Source: Paenibacillus phyllosphaerae (GTDB lineage: Bacteria > Bacillota > Bacilli > Paenibacillales > Paenibacillaceae). From it: a stretch of 64,000 bases of DNA. This document shows positions 48,653 to 58,216 of this stretch, piece after piece. The notes beneath the pieces are model-generated. The model did no database searches. It had not been told where the DNA came from and saw only the letters and a program-made list of their open reading frames with translations. The stretch is from contig NZ_JACHXK010000010.1 of NCBI RefSeq assembly GCF_014192105.1, forward strand, positions 124,001 through 188,000, read 5' to 3'. Numbering within the stretch: the first letter of the stretch is position 1; every line of letters starts with the position of its first letter. A program made the translations under genes and the position numbers.

Positions 48653-49489
48653 ATGGTTAAAGGGCGAAACATTAAGAGGGTTTGGACGGTACAGGAAAGG
48701 AAGATTAGCGATATCCACACTGCAGCACCTGTTCTCGAATCGGGACGATGGGAAGAGTTCGACCCGTTCTTGTTATTGATGGAGGATAAGTTTGAAAAAG
48801 GCGCATTCGATGTACACCCGCACCGGGGAATAGAAACCATTACATTTGTGCTGGACGGCACGATTAACCATTACGATAGTGCTAGCGGCGGGGGAGGTAC
48901 GTTGACGAAAGGCGATCTGCAATTCATGACTGCAGGCAGAGGCGTCGTTCATAACGAGACGCCAGTCGACGGGGAAACCGTTCATATTCTTCAGTTATGG
49001 GTAAATCTGCCCCAAGAGTTCAAGATGACCGAGCCCCGGTATCAAAATTTACACGCCCAGGATATGCCCGTCCGGTATGAAGAGGGGGCTGTTATCAGGG
49101 TTTACTCGGGATCTTCCGGTGAGGTGACTTCGAACACCTTGAATTATGCGCCTGTTACGTTTCTGGACATCATGTTAGATGCTGGGGCGTCTGTCATCCA
49201 CGACCTCCCTGGACATTATAACGGCTTTATCTATGTGTTGGAAGGCAACGGAACCTTCGGGGAAGAACAAGTGGAAGCTTCTAAAGGGCAAGCGATGCAG
49301 TTTGATTCCGCGGATGATGCGAACTGGAGCACAGTTCATTTGACAGCAAAGGAACCGATGCGTGCGGTTCTGTTTGCTGGCGCTCCTTTAAGAGAGCCGG
49401 TGGTTGCCCGAGGACCTTTTGTTATGAATACGGAAGAAGAGATCATTCAAGCGTATACGGAATACAGGAACGGAACTTTTATAAAGTAA
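48653..49489 (+). CDS. Pirin family protein
   Basis: 278 residues from ATG 48653 (GAGGAGG upstream). Bicupin with HPHRGIETITFVLDGTINHYDSASG, the metal-binding His motif, and ARGPFVMNTEEEI at the C-terminus. Bacterial pirins include quercetinase-like dioxygenases and regulators; function here is not resolved. The 154 bases between the SDR and this gene continue the same frame upstream (FVKRAFVSTRERFEPDRY), but no RBS supports a longer protein and this stretch looks like a remnant. Confidence 0.9.
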   Translation: MVKGRNIKRVWTVQERKISDIHTAAPVLESGRWEEFDPFLLLMEDKFEKGAFDVHPHRGIETITFVLDGTINHYDSASGGGGTLTKGDLQFMTAGRGVVHNETPVDGETVHILQLWVNLPQEFKMTEPRYQNLHAQDMPVRYEEGAVIRVYSGSSGEVTSNTLNYAPVTFLDIMLDAGASVIHDLPGHYNGFIYVLEGNGTFGEEQVEASKGQAMQFDSADDANWSTVHLTAKEPMRAVLFAGAPLREPVVARGPFVMNTEEEIIQAYTEYRNGTFIK

Positions 49490-49528
49490 CGAAAAAAGAA
49501 TTCTTATCTAAACGAAGGAGGAACACGT

Positions 49529-50326
49529 ATGACTAAAGTATGGTTCATTACCGGTGCGGCCCGTGGATTAGGAGCCGAAATTGCCAAAGCTGCCCTTGCG
49601 GCAGGCGATAAGGTGGTTGCAACTGCACGCCGTCCGGAATCTATAAGGCACACACATGGCACTTCGGATAACTTACTTGCCGTGGGCCTGGATGTTACTC
49701 GCGAAGATCAGGTTAAAGAGGCCGTGTCTGCTGCTGTTGCGCATTTCGGGCGCATTGATGTTCTTGTTAACAATGCCGGGTACGGCCAACTTGGTGTGTT
49801 TGAAGAAACCACATTGGAGGAAATCCGTGATCAATACGAAACGAATGTCTTCGGACTAATGGCCGTTACGCAGGAGGTCGCTCCGTTGATGCGTAAGCAG
49901 CGCAGTGGGCGTATTTTTAATATCTCATCTGTAGCTGGGTTCAAAGGCGTATTCGGCGGCTCGATTTACAACTCCAGCAAATTTGCTGTGGAAGGCTTTA
50001 CCCAAGCGATTGCTGAAGAACTCGCTCATTTCGGCATACTTGTAACATCAATTTCCCCAGGATTCTTTCGAACGGACTTCCTGGATTCGTCTTCGGTGAA
50101 ATATTCCAATCACACCATCGCTGATTACGACAAACCGTTGGCGGATTTTCGCGACTTCCACGATGATCGAAACCATGAACAAGCCGGAGACCCTGCAAAG
50201 CTAGCTAAGGTCCTCCTGCATTTGGCAGAGGTTGAAAAACCACCAGTGTCGTTTATTGCGGGGTCTGATGGGCTGGAGTGGGTGACGGAAGTTCATAAAA
50301 ACCTGCAGTCTCAAATCGAAGAATAG
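49529..50326 (+). CDS. Short-chain dehydrogenase/reductase 2
   Basis: 265 residues; AAGGAGG upstream. TGAARGLG, NNAGYGQLG, ISSVAG and YNSSK give the standard Rossmann and Ser-Tyr-Lys catalytic pattern. It resembles the SDR two genes upstream, indicating an old duplication flanking pirin. It is the last intact gene of the MerR-linked set. Confidence 0.92.
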   Translation: MTKVWFITGAARGLGAEIAKAALAAGDKVVATARRPESIRHTHGTSDNLLAVGLDVTREDQVKEAVSAAVAHFGRIDVLVNNAGYGQLGVFEETTLEEIRDQYETNVFGLMAVTQEVAPLMRKQRSGRIFNISSVAGFKGVFGGSIYNSSKFAVEGFTQAIAEELAHFGILVTSISPGFFRTDFLDSSSVKYSNHTIADYDKPLADFRDFHDDRNHEQAGDPAKLAKVLLHLAEVEKPPVSFIAGSDGLEWVTEVHKNLQSQIEE

Positions 50327-50393
50327 CGTAGTCTTTCGATAAGCACCGATGGTGAATGGTAAAGCGTAAAGCGATATACCTAGGATGAAAGCA

Positions 50394-50415
50394 GGCCGGC
50401 AAGCTATTGCCGGCC
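50394..50415 (+). terminator. Hairpin after the second SDR
   Basis: GGCCGGCAA / TTGCCGGCC perfect stem with a four-base loop. No T run follows, so termination is uncertain. Confidence 0.45.
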
Positions 50416-50539
50416 ATTCCTAGCTGAAAATATGCGATTGCTGAGGAAACCGCATCTATCGTCGGTTACGTCACGGCTGTTTCGCCCGGCACGCCATGCC
50501 TCTCGCCGACCCTGTTGTAACGCATGGACCGTTTGTTCT

Positions 50540-50596
50540 GAGCCTGAGATGGAAGCATGGAGGGACATTGCGACTTCAACTGGGTTTACTGATTGA
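50540..50596 (+). pseudogene. Remnant of an SDR C-terminus
   Basis: The frame reads EPEMEAWRDIATSTGFTD then stop. This matches the last residues of the first SDR (KEMDTWRVIATSTGFDE) almost position for position. The upstream part is lost and stops interrupt earlier frames, so it is a decayed copy or a recombination scar. Confidence 0.6.
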
Positions 50597-50653
50597 GGAT
50601 TTCAGGTGAGATAGCATTACGCTATCTGGGAACGTTAGCTCAATACAAACAGC

Positions 50654-50685
50654 AAGCAGCCAACCATGAAGAGCGGCTGCTTTTT
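50654..50685 (+). terminator. Terminator in the gap before the second transporter
   Basis: AGCAGCC / GGCTGCT followed by TTTTT. The rest of the 50327-51107 gap holds the SDR remnant, a repeat pair and a promoter region, but no intact gene. Confidence 0.7.
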
Positions 50686-50880
50686 ATCACGGACAGGATT
50701 GTTTAAGATTAATCGCGCTGAGCCGTATCACAGTTAATCATTACGCGAGGGAACGATAGTTGAGGGGCTTGCTTCGCGGCAGCTCTTCTTTTGTTTATTA
50801 AAGTAACAGGCATTGTTAGTTAAGTATTTTATTAAACATATTCTGTTTTTACAGTGTCTAACTAGTATTTTAATGTTCAG

Positions 50881-51005
50881 TCTATAACTTATTTTTCAAA
50901 AGCTGACGGTTATTCAATACAAAAATCGCGTAAGATCAATGATCCCGGTCTATAACTTTATTTTCACTTCACAGCTATCGAAGCGTTCAAATATAGTTGT
51001 TTCTC
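50881..51005 (+). repeat. Spaced repeats upstream of the second transporter operon
   Basis: TCTATAACTTATTTTTCA (50881-50898) and TCTATAACTTTATTTTCA (50949-50966) are direct repeats 68 bases apart. TCAAATATAGTTGTTTCTC (50987-51005) shares a 14-base core with the first unit of the 16268 repeats, and the complements of the first two resemble its other units. They could be regulator-binding sites or a second transposon/IS end. Confidence 0.5.
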
Positions 51006-51107
51006 ACCCTTATGGAATAGGAATTTGCCTCTTCAATCCAGGGATTCGTTGCTAGAATAAAGACATCGGATTGATTCGACGCTTACTTGAGGAGGGCTTG
51101 TGCAAAG

Positions 51108-52064
51108 GTGAATGTAACTACGGAAGTTGTACGCGACAGACCGTCAGCGAAAAGTAAAACATCAGCTGGATGGTCGATATTGAAAAGGGACTGGTTTCTC
51201 TATCTATTGTTAATTCCTTTTTTACTCTGGTATGCCATCTTCGTCTTTAAACCAATGTATGGCATTCAAATTGCCTTTAAGGATTACAGCGTGTTCAAAG
51301 GGATTGAAGCAAGTCCATGGATCGGACTTGCGCATTTCCAGCAGTTCCTTGAAAGCGAATATTTCTGGAGAGTGCTCAAAAATACATTAGTCATTAGTTT
51401 TTATTCCTTGCTTTTTGTATTCCCGGCGCCGATTATCTTCGCGTTGTTGCTTAACGAAGTGAAGAATGCTTTGTTCAAAAAGACGGTCCAAACGCTTACT
51501 TATATGCCGCACTTCATCTCCGTTGTCATTGTTGCGGGTATTGTGACCAACTTCTTGTCACCGAGTTCGGGTATCGTCAATCTTCTGATCGAGAAGCTGG
51601 GCGGAGAGAAAATCTATTTTTTGGCCATTCCGGATTACTTCAGGACGATCTTGAATTCCATGACGATTTGGCAGGGTACGGGGTTTGCAGCCATCATCTA
51701 TATAGCAGCGCTGGCTGGGGTAAACTCGGAATTGTACGAAGCGGCTGTTATTGACGGCGCATCCAAATGGAAGCGGACGCTGCATGTCACGATTCCAGGC
51801 ATATTACCGACGATTATGATCATGCTTATATTGCAAATCGGCGGTTTGCTTGAAGTCGGCTATGAAGCCATCATTCTCTTGTATCAGCCCGTCACGTATG
51901 AGACAGCAGACGTTATTAGCACTTACGTCTATAGGGAAGGGCTCGTCAACGGTCGATATGATATGGCAACGGCAGTCGGATTATTCAATTCCGTTGTCGG
52001 GTTGCTGCTGATTGTATTTGCAAATCGAATTAGTAAGAAATATACAGAATCTGGATTGTGGTAG
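51108..52064 (+). CDS. LplB-type carbohydrate ABC transporter permease, second set
   Basis: 318 residues from GTG 51108; an in-frame TTG at 51087 precedes the GAGGAGG and is unlikely. Six membrane helices, N-terminal FKPMYGIQIAFKDYSVFKGI and EAA loop ELYEAAVIDGASKWKRTLHVTIPG. It is a paralogue of the permease at 17022 and leads a second permease-permease-lipoprotein-kinase-regulator-enzyme series. Confidence 0.92.
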   Translation: MNVTTEVVRDRPSAKSKTSAGWSILKRDWFLYLLLIPFLLWYAIFVFKPMYGIQIAFKDYSVFKGIEASPWIGLAHFQQFLESEYFWRVLKNTLVISFYSLLFVFPAPIIFALLLNEVKNALFKKTVQTLTYMPHFISVVIVAGIVTNFLSPSSGIVNLLIEKLGGEKIYFLAIPDYFRTILNSMTIWQGTGFAAIIYIAALAGVNSELYEAAVIDGASKWKRTLHVTIPGILPTIMIMLILQIGGLLEVGYEAIILLYQPVTYETADVISTYVYREGLVNGRYDMATAVGLFNSVVGLLLIVFANRISKKYTESGLW

Positions 52065-52074
52065 GTGGAAGCTG

Positions 52075-52938
52075 ATGCTGGAGAGTCGCGGGGAGAAAGT
52101 ATTTTACGTCTTCAACTATATCATCTTGGGCTTATTTGCCCTCTCAACCTTATATCCTTTGCTGTATGTGTTGTCTGCTTCGTTAAGTTCTCCACAAGCA
52201 GTCGTCACCGGGGACGTTTTCTTATATCCCAAGGAATTTACGTTGACAGCCTATAAAGCGGTATTTAAAGAAAACGGCGTATGGATGGGCTATGCGAATA
52301 CGATCTACTACACTGTGGCAGGAACATTCACAAGCATGGTATTAACAATATGCGGTGCGTATGCGCTCTCGAAGAAAAGATTAAAAGGCAGAACGTTTTT
52401 TAACCTGCTGATTTCCTTCACGCTTATCTTCGCACCGGGTATGATTCCGATGTATTTGAACTTCAGAGACTTACATTTGCTGGATAGCCGATTCGGTATT
52501 GTTATCGGGTTTGCGGTCAGTACCTTTAACTTCATCATCCTAAGAACCTTTTTCCAGGCCATTCCGGAGGAGATCGAAGAGGCTGCCCGCATAGATGGCG
52601 CAGGAGATGTACGAGTGTTGTTTGGAGTCGTGCTACCCTTGTCGAAAGCCGCACTAGCTACCATATCGCTTTTCTATGCAGTGTCGAGATGGAATGGCTA
52701 TTTTTGGGCGATGGTGCTGCTTCGCGATGAGGATAAGTATCCGCTCCAAGTGCTATTGAATCAACTGGTCGTCAAGATGAAGCCATCGGAGAGCATGCTC
52801 AACGACATTTCTTATTCGACTGGCGAGACGATCATCTATGCGACGATCATTGTCGCCGTTATTCCCATCATTGTCGTCTACCCGTTCATTCAGCGGCACT
52901 TTGTCAAAGGGGTTATGATTGGTTCGCTGAAAGGTTAA
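52075..52938 (+). CDS. YtcP-type carbohydrate ABC transporter permease, second set
   Basis: 287 residues from ATG 52075 (AGGTGGAAG upstream). Six membrane helices, EAA loop EIEEAARIDGAGDVRVLFGVVLP, and family C-terminus YPFIQRHFVKGVMIGSLKG. It pairs with the permease ten bases upstream. Confidence 0.92.
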   Translation: MLESRGEKVFYVFNYIILGLFALSTLYPLLYVLSASLSSPQAVVTGDVFLYPKEFTLTAYKAVFKENGVWMGYANTIYYTVAGTFTSMVLTICGAYALSKKRLKGRTFFNLLISFTLIFAPGMIPMYLNFRDLHLLDSRFGIVIGFAVSTFNFIILRTFFQAIPEEIEEAARIDGAGDVRVLFGVVLPLSKAALATISLFYAVSRWNGYFWAMVLLRDEDKYPLQVLLNQLVVKMKPSESMLNDISYSTGETIIYATIIVAVIPIIVVYPFIQRHFVKGVMIGSLKG

Positions 52939-53019
52939 CCGGTATCAGAAGCGAGGCTGTTTCACTTCAGCCGAGCTTTGATATAATTAATTCGCTGCAT
53001 CTAAAAAGGGAGGATCAAC

Positions 53020-54621
53020 ATGAAAAAGAAAATGGCCGTTGTGGTGGCCGCAGCATTGGTTAGTACGACTTTATTGGCCGCTTGCAGCAACAATGGTAAT
53101 GAAAAGAATTCGCTGCCCAACTCGGAAACATCATCGAATGAGCAAACAACGAATACTTCGACAGAGCCATCGACCAAAGCCAGTCAAGAGCCGCTTGATC
53201 TAAGCATCTTTTACTTTGATGGTTCTGGTGTCGTGAAAATGGATTCACCGGTACTGACGAAAGCTGCGGAACTCACGAATATTAGCTTGAACAATGTAGC
53301 TCCCGCAGGAGGAGAAGAAAAACAAGCGTATAATTTGATGCTTGCATCGGGATCTTTGCCTGACCTCATCAGTTATTATATCTCGGACTTGAATTCAATC
53401 GGTTCGGAAGACGCTTTAGCACCGCTCAATGAGTATATCGATAAGTTCGCGCCTAATTTCAAAAAATTCCTTGAAGAGAACGAGGACGTTAGAAAAGCGA
53501 TTACAGCGGCGGATGGGAACATCTACACCATTCCTTCCGTAGCGGACGGAACGGCTTCGACGGGTTGGTTCATCCGCCAAGATTGGCTGGACAAGCTCAA
53601 TCTTCAATCGCCAACTACGGTTGATCAATATTACGAGGTGCTGAAAGCATTCCGTGACCAAGATCCGAACGGCAACGGCAAAAAAGACGAAGTGCCTTAT
53701 ATGCAGCGTGACAATGTCGTCGGCGCCTACTCGCTGCTGCCGTTGTGGGATGCGTACCATTCCTTCTATATCAAAGAGAATAAAATTGTATTCGGCCCTT
53801 ATGAGGATCAGTTTGAAATTGGTATCTCGAACATTGCGAAATGGTATGCCGAAGGATTAATCGATAAAGAGATTTATACCAGAGCGAAAGCCCGTGAAAC
53901 GCTGCTGGGCAACAATACAGCTGGTTCTACGCACGATTGGTTTGCTAGCACATCCAATTTTAACAACTCATTAAAAGACCAAGTGCCAGGACTAAACCTT
54001 ATTCCATTTGCCCCTCCCGCCAGCAGTTCGGGCAAAGTGTTCGAGGTAGGTAAACGAGCGAAATTAACGGGCTTTGGCTGGGGAATATCGGCGAATAGCA
54101 AACACATCGAAGAAGCAGTGAAGTATTTTGACTTCTGGTGGACGGAAGAAGGCCGCCGTATGTTTAACTTTGGCATCGAGGATCAGTCCTACAAGCTTGT
54201 TGACGGCAAACCGATATTCACGGAAGAAGTGTTAAGCCAACCAGCGGTAAATGGTTACTTGGTGGAGGCATACGGTGCACAATTGACGAAAATTGGCGCA
54301 TGGCAGGATTTCTCGTATGAGGAGCAATGGACGAATGAAATTGCGCTGAAAGGCATCAAACTGTATCAGGATAACAATTTGATTTCCTCCGATTACACGC
54401 TGCCGCCGCTGAGCTTTACGCAAGAGGAACAGGAGCGAATAACTGATCTTAAAGGTCAAATCGATACGTACTTCGCCGAGAAAGCGCAAAAGTGGGTGAT
54501 GGGCGGCGAAGAGGTAGCTTCTAATTTTGCAGCCTACAAGGATGAATTGAAGAAATTAGGCGTTGATGAATATATCCAAATTTATAACGATGCCTATACG
54601 CGTTACCTGAATATGAAGTAA
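53020..54621 (+). CDS. Extracellular solute-binding lipoprotein, second set
   Basis: 533 residues. Signal peptide with lipobox LLAAC (Cys 22), Asn/Ser/Thr-rich linker to about 58, then a family-1 solute-binding domain (DPNGNGKKDEVPY is a common calcium-loop-like motif in LplA proteins). RBS GGGAGG. It delivers an oligosaccharide, probably a product of the secreted lyase encoded at 58269, to the two upstream permeases. A hairpin follows before the kinase gene. Confidence 0.92.
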   Translation: MKKKMAVVVAAALVSTTLLAACSNNGNEKNSLPNSETSSNEQTTNTSTEPSTKASQEPLDLSIFYFDGSGVVKMDSPVLTKAAELTNISLNNVAPAGGEEKQAYNLMLASGSLPDLISYYISDLNSIGSEDALAPLNEYIDKFAPNFKKFLEENEDVRKAITAADGNIYTIPSVADGTASTGWFIRQDWLDKLNLQSPTTVDQYYEVLKAFRDQDPNGNGKKDEVPYMQRDNVVGAYSLLPLWDAYHSFYIKENKIVFGPYEDQFEIGISNIAKWYAEGLIDKEIYTRAKARETLLGNNTAGSTHDWFASTSNFNNSLKDQVPGLNLIPFAPPASSSGKVFEVGKRAKLTGFGWGISANSKHIEEAVKYFDFWWTEEGRRMFNFGIEDQSYKLVDGKPIFTEEVLSQPAVNGYLVEAYGAQLTKIGAWQDFSYEEQWTNEIALKGIKLYQDNNLISSDYTLPPLSFTQEEQERITDLKGQIDTYFAEKAQKWVMGGEEVASNFAAYKDELKKLGVDEYIQIYNDAYTRYLNMK

Positions 54622-54628
54622 TATGGAG

Positions 54629-54661
54629 GCAATAGAGAAGCTGATGAGGCTTCTCTATTGC
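54629..54661 (+). terminator. Hairpin between the second lipoprotein and kinase genes
   Basis: Perfect arms GCAATAGAGAAGC / GCTTCTCTATTGC. The tail is only moderately T-rich, so it may attenuate rather than stop transcription. Confidence 0.6.
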
Positions 54662-54693
54662 TCATTTCAATACACATTGGAGCGTGTCCGAAC

Positions 54694-56457
54694 ATGAGAA
54701 AGTGGCTGTATTCTAGCACATTCCGGAAGCGAATATGGTTGTCGATCAGCATGTTTACGGCAGCAGCGTTAATTGTGTCCGGTATCATCTCTTCTACGAT
54801 TGCCTCTAATATCTTGGAGAAGAAATCCTATTCCTTAAACCAGGGCATGGTGGATAAATCCGCTCAAGCTTTGGAGGAGAAGTTGCGGAAAATAAGGCTG
54901 GCTGTCCTTACTTTCGTTTCGAGCGACCAGTTTAATCAGTTAATAGCCAGAGCCTCGTCTGGCGAACAGTTAAGCTACTACGATCATTTCACGCTCAATA
55001 AATCCTTGCAGACGCCAATCTTTCAGATGCAGTTGATTGAACCTGGAATCACGTCATTTCTCATACACACACCAATCGGTGAGTTCTACTCCAATTCAAG
55101 TGGCCGCAATGAAGCTACCTTGTTCGAGAAAAGCAACCTATTCCACTATCTGGACCATAAGCTACCCACTTGGGTCGAGTCACATGAGGATGATCTATTC
55201 GTAGGTAGCAAAAAGGTTCTAAGCTTGTTGTTTGAGCCCTATATCCAGAACACATCATCCAACATGAAGATGGTGGTGAACGTGAGCGAAACGGCATTGC
55301 GGGATTATTTAATGATGAACAATGACGAAGCCGTAATGATGTTGTTTACGGAGAATAGTAAGCTTGCCTTTGAGACAGATCCCATTACCCGCGAGTTGTC
55401 CAAGAATGAGGGGTTCACAAGTCAGTTGATGGGTAAGAAGGGACATTTTGATTATACGTTTAAAGGCGAGAAGTACTTGGTCAATTATTCAACGGTTTCC
55501 TATCCTGACAATTGGCTAGTTGTTCATCTAATGAGAAGAGATGCCTTATTGCGGGATGTACGTCTCATACAATGGATGACTGTCAGTACGATCGTTCTCT
55601 TTGTGCTATTGACTCTATTAATTTCTGGCAGGTTAACAAGCCGGCTTCTCAAGCCTTTAAACAATTTGCAGAGTGTCATGAAAAAGGTAGAGCAAGACGA
55701 TCTGAAGGTTCGATTCGTCAGCGAATATAAAGATGAATTCACTCATGTAGGCTTGAGACTCAATAGTATGCTGGACCGTATTGGGTTGCTGATTCAGGAG
55801 CGGACGGAAGCCGAGAAGGCAGAACGTATGGCAGAATTGAAAGCACTGCAGGCGCAAATTAATCCGCACTTTCTCTATAATACCTTGAACACGATTCTGT
55901 GGAAGTCGTTCTCGAATGAACATAACGAGGTCAGGCAAATGATCGTATCTTTATCCAAGCTGTTTCGATTGGGATTAAACAATGGAGATGAGCTTACGAA
56001 CGTCGACAAAGAAATCGAACATGTGTCGGAGTACCTGTTGATCCAAAAGATGTGCTATACAGATTTATTCGAATTTGAAATCGAATGCGATGATGAAGTT
56101 AAAGATTTTCAGACCTTAAAACTGCTACTTCAGCCCCTAGTGGAAAATTCGATCTTGCATGGCTTCAAAGATCTTCATGAAAAAGGGTTGATTCGAATTA
56201 GCGTAATCCAGGAGCATGGCGTCTTAACCATGCGTGTAGAAGATAATGGGCAAGGATTTGACGCGGTTCGCAAAATGGACCAATTCAACATGTCTGAGAG
56301 CTCGTCTACAAATGGTTTTGCTTTACACAACATTTATAAGCGGGTTCAACTGTATTACGGGCACAAAGCAGGATTTACTATGAGCAGCGTACCTTATGAT
56401 AAAACGATCATTCAAATTTCGATACCCGTACGAGCAGAAGGAGAGGGTTTTGAGTGA
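54694..56457 (+). CDS. YesM-type membrane sensor histidine kinase, second set
   Basis: 587 residues from ATG 54694. Membrane helices at about 10-35 and 291-312 enclose an extracellular Cache-like sensor; HAMP follows, then QINPHFLYNTLN with His392 and the ATPase boxes QPLVENSILHGF and DNGQGF. Its stop overlaps the start of the regulator gene. Likely sensor of extracellular oligosaccharide for the second module. Confidence 0.92.
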   Translation: MRKWLYSSTFRKRIWLSISMFTAAALIVSGIISSTIASNILEKKSYSLNQGMVDKSAQALEEKLRKIRLAVLTFVSSDQFNQLIARASSGEQLSYYDHFTLNKSLQTPIFQMQLIEPGITSFLIHTPIGEFYSNSSGRNEATLFEKSNLFHYLDHKLPTWVESHEDDLFVGSKKVLSLLFEPYIQNTSSNMKMVVNVSETALRDYLMMNNDEAVMMLFTENSKLAFETDPITRELSKNEGFTSQLMGKKGHFDYTFKGEKYLVNYSTVSYPDNWLVVHLMRRDALLRDVRLIQWMTVSTIVLFVLLTLLISGRLTSRLLKPLNNLQSVMKKVEQDDLKVRFVSEYKDEFTHVGLRLNSMLDRIGLLIQERTEAEKAERMAELKALQAQINPHFLYNTLNTILWKSFSNEHNEVRQMIVSLSKLFRLGLNNGDELTNVDKEIEHVSEYLLIQKMCYTDLFEFEIECDDEVKDFQTLKLLLQPLVENSILHGFKDLHEKGLIRISVIQEHGVLTMRVEDNGQGFDAVRKMDQFNMSESSSTNGFALHNIYKRVQLYYGHKAGFTMSSVPYDKTIIQISIPVRAEGEGFE

Positions 56458-58055
56458 AAGAGCGATTCTCAATGGTAGTTATCGATGATATTCCGGCAGT
56501 CGTTCACGGCATTGCGAATAATATGGCTTGGACCGAACATGGGATTAAGGTTGTGGGCACAGCGAGCAATGGACTAGATGGCTTGCACCTGATCAAGGAA
56601 GTCAGACCGGATATTATCATTACGGATATTCGCATGCCGAAATTAAGCGGAATCGAAATGATCCAACAAGCCAATCAGTCAGGTGCGAAATTGATCTTTA
56701 TCAGCGGTTACTCGGACTTTAGCTATGCTCAAGAAGCCGTTAAGCTCGGAGGGTTTGATTATATCGTAAAACCATTTACGCCCGAGCAATTACTCGAGGT
56801 CGTACTGAGAGCAAAAAGTGTACTGGAGGAAGATAGTCAGAGACAGCGTTATGTATATGATATCGAACGCAAGCTTAGAGAGAGCATGCCTTTGCTCAGG
56901 CAGGAATATTTGAACTTGCTGGTACGCTATCGATCCCATCCGCAAAAGGTAAAAGAGCGATGGGACTTCTTGAACGTGGACATGAAAGACGCGGGGTTTA
57001 TCATTTTTGCCGTGGAGATGGACAATTATTACGCAGGGGATACGAACGCGGCGATCAATGATGTGGAAGTGCAGCGCTTCGCGCTTCAGAATATTCTAGA
57101 GGAGACTTTGCTTGCGGCTACGAAAGCCGTCGTTTTCCGTGATGGGATAAATCGGTTCGTTTGTATTTCGAATGATCACGAAGGGCTTGACACGCTGCAG
57201 CTTGCCGAACAGTGCCGCGAGAATATTGCCCGTTATTCTCGCGCAACCGTATCGATCGGGGTCGGTAAGACGGTCGAGCATATTCATGATTTGCCGATCA
57301 GCTACCAACAAGCCGTTCATGCGCTATCCTATAATTTCTATTCGGGCGGAAACAGCGTATTCGCCTATCCCCTCTATGAAGGTGAACAAACCGTCACAAT
57401 GACCATCTCGTCTGAAAAGGAAAAAGAACTTATTTATATCCTGCGTTCAGGCGCCACGGATCGGATCACGAGCGTGATAGACGAAATTTTTGGCGAGTGG
57501 AATCACATACAGCCGTTGCCTACGCCGGAGAAAGTCAGAGTGTACTGCATGGAATTAATGGTGACGGTCCGTAACGCTATGAATGAAGAATTGGATGTCG
57601 AAGACAATCGGATATTGGAACACAGAATGGAGGAGATGACCTATCATTCTGCGTCCATAACGGTTCTAAAGTCAATCGCGACGGAGATCTGCCATCTGTA
57701 TTGCAGCCACACGAAGAGTAAACAAAAAGCAACCGCCAACGCCGTCATTAGTCAATCGATTGCTTATATTCGCGAGAATTTGCATAAAAACGAAACAGTG
57801 GATGATTACGCAAAACAAGTACACCTAAGTACAAGCTATTATTCAAATTTATTTAAGAAGGTAACCGGACAATCCGTTCTCCAGTTTGTCGTTACGGAAC
57901 GAATGGAGAAAGCCAAGCTTCTGATCTTGCAAGGGTTGCCTCTACAGGAGGTTGCGGAGTTAGTCGGCTATGATGAGCGTTCCTATTTCAGCGATGTTTT
58001 CAAGAGAAGAACCGGCTTTACGCCGACGGAGTTCCGTAAGCAGTATCAGCCTTAG
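56454..58055 (+). CDS. Response regulator, REC plus AraC-type, long form
   Basis: 533 residues starting at a GTG that overlaps the kinase stop. Receiver domain with Asp11-Asp12 and phospho-acceptor Asp58 (DIIITDIRMP), a middle region of about 280 residues typical of YesN-like regulators, and a C-terminal AraC domain (VDDYAKQVHLSTSYYSNLFKKVTGQ, VAELVGYDERSYFSDVFKRRTG). It is twice the size of the first module's regulator. Probable activator of the transporter and of the secreted enzyme downstream. Confidence 0.92.
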   Translation: MKERFSMVVIDDIPAVVHGIANNMAWTEHGIKVVGTASNGLDGLHLIKEVRPDIIITDIRMPKLSGIEMIQQANQSGAKLIFISGYSDFSYAQEAVKLGGFDYIVKPFTPEQLLEVVLRAKSVLEEDSQRQRYVYDIERKLRESMPLLRQEYLNLLVRYRSHPQKVKERWDFLNVDMKDAGFIIFAVEMDNYYAGDTNAAINDVEVQRFALQNILEETLLAATKAVVFRDGINRFVCISNDHEGLDTLQLAEQCRENIARYSRATVSIGVGKTVEHIHDLPISYQQAVHALSYNFYSGGNSVFAYPLYEGEQTVTMTISSEKEKELIYILRSGATDRITSVIDEIFGEWNHIQPLPTPEKVRVYCMELMVTVRNAMNEELDVEDNRILEHRMEEMTYHSASITVLKSIATEICHLYCSHTKSKQKATANAVISQSIAYIRENLHKNETVDDYAKQVHLSTSYYSNLFKKVTGQSVLQFVVTERMEKAKLLILQGLPLQEVAELVGYDERSYFSDVFKRRTGFTPTEFRKQYQP

Positions 58056-58151
58056 AAAAAATTGCTGCATTGCTCCAAAAAAGTGGAATTTGAGGGCTTA
58101 ATTCATCGGAATTTGCCTCATGTTACCCGGGCGATTCAAGTTATGATATTT

Positions 58152-58166
58152 GTGAAAGCGCTTCAC
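58152..58166. promoter_or_regulatory. cre/LacI-type palindromic site before the secreted enzyme gene
   Basis: GTGAAAGCGCTTCAC shares the GAAAGCGCTT core with the site at 30360 in front of the other alginate-lyase-like enzyme. Confidence 0.45.
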
Positions 58167-58187
58167 TTCGGGAGGGAGGTGATACGG

Positions 58188-58216
58188 ATGTGAGGGGTAT
58201 ATCCATCAACTGCTGA
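58188..58216 (+). other. Leader with strong RBS: ATG-TGA start-stop overlapping an 8-codon frame
   Basis: GGGAGGGAGGTGATACGG is a very strong ribosome-binding site, yet the ATG at 58188 is followed at once by TGA. A GTG at 58190 opens an eight-residue frame (VRGISINC, stop at 58214-58216). It could be a translational leader for the enzyme gene at 58269. Confidence 0.35.
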
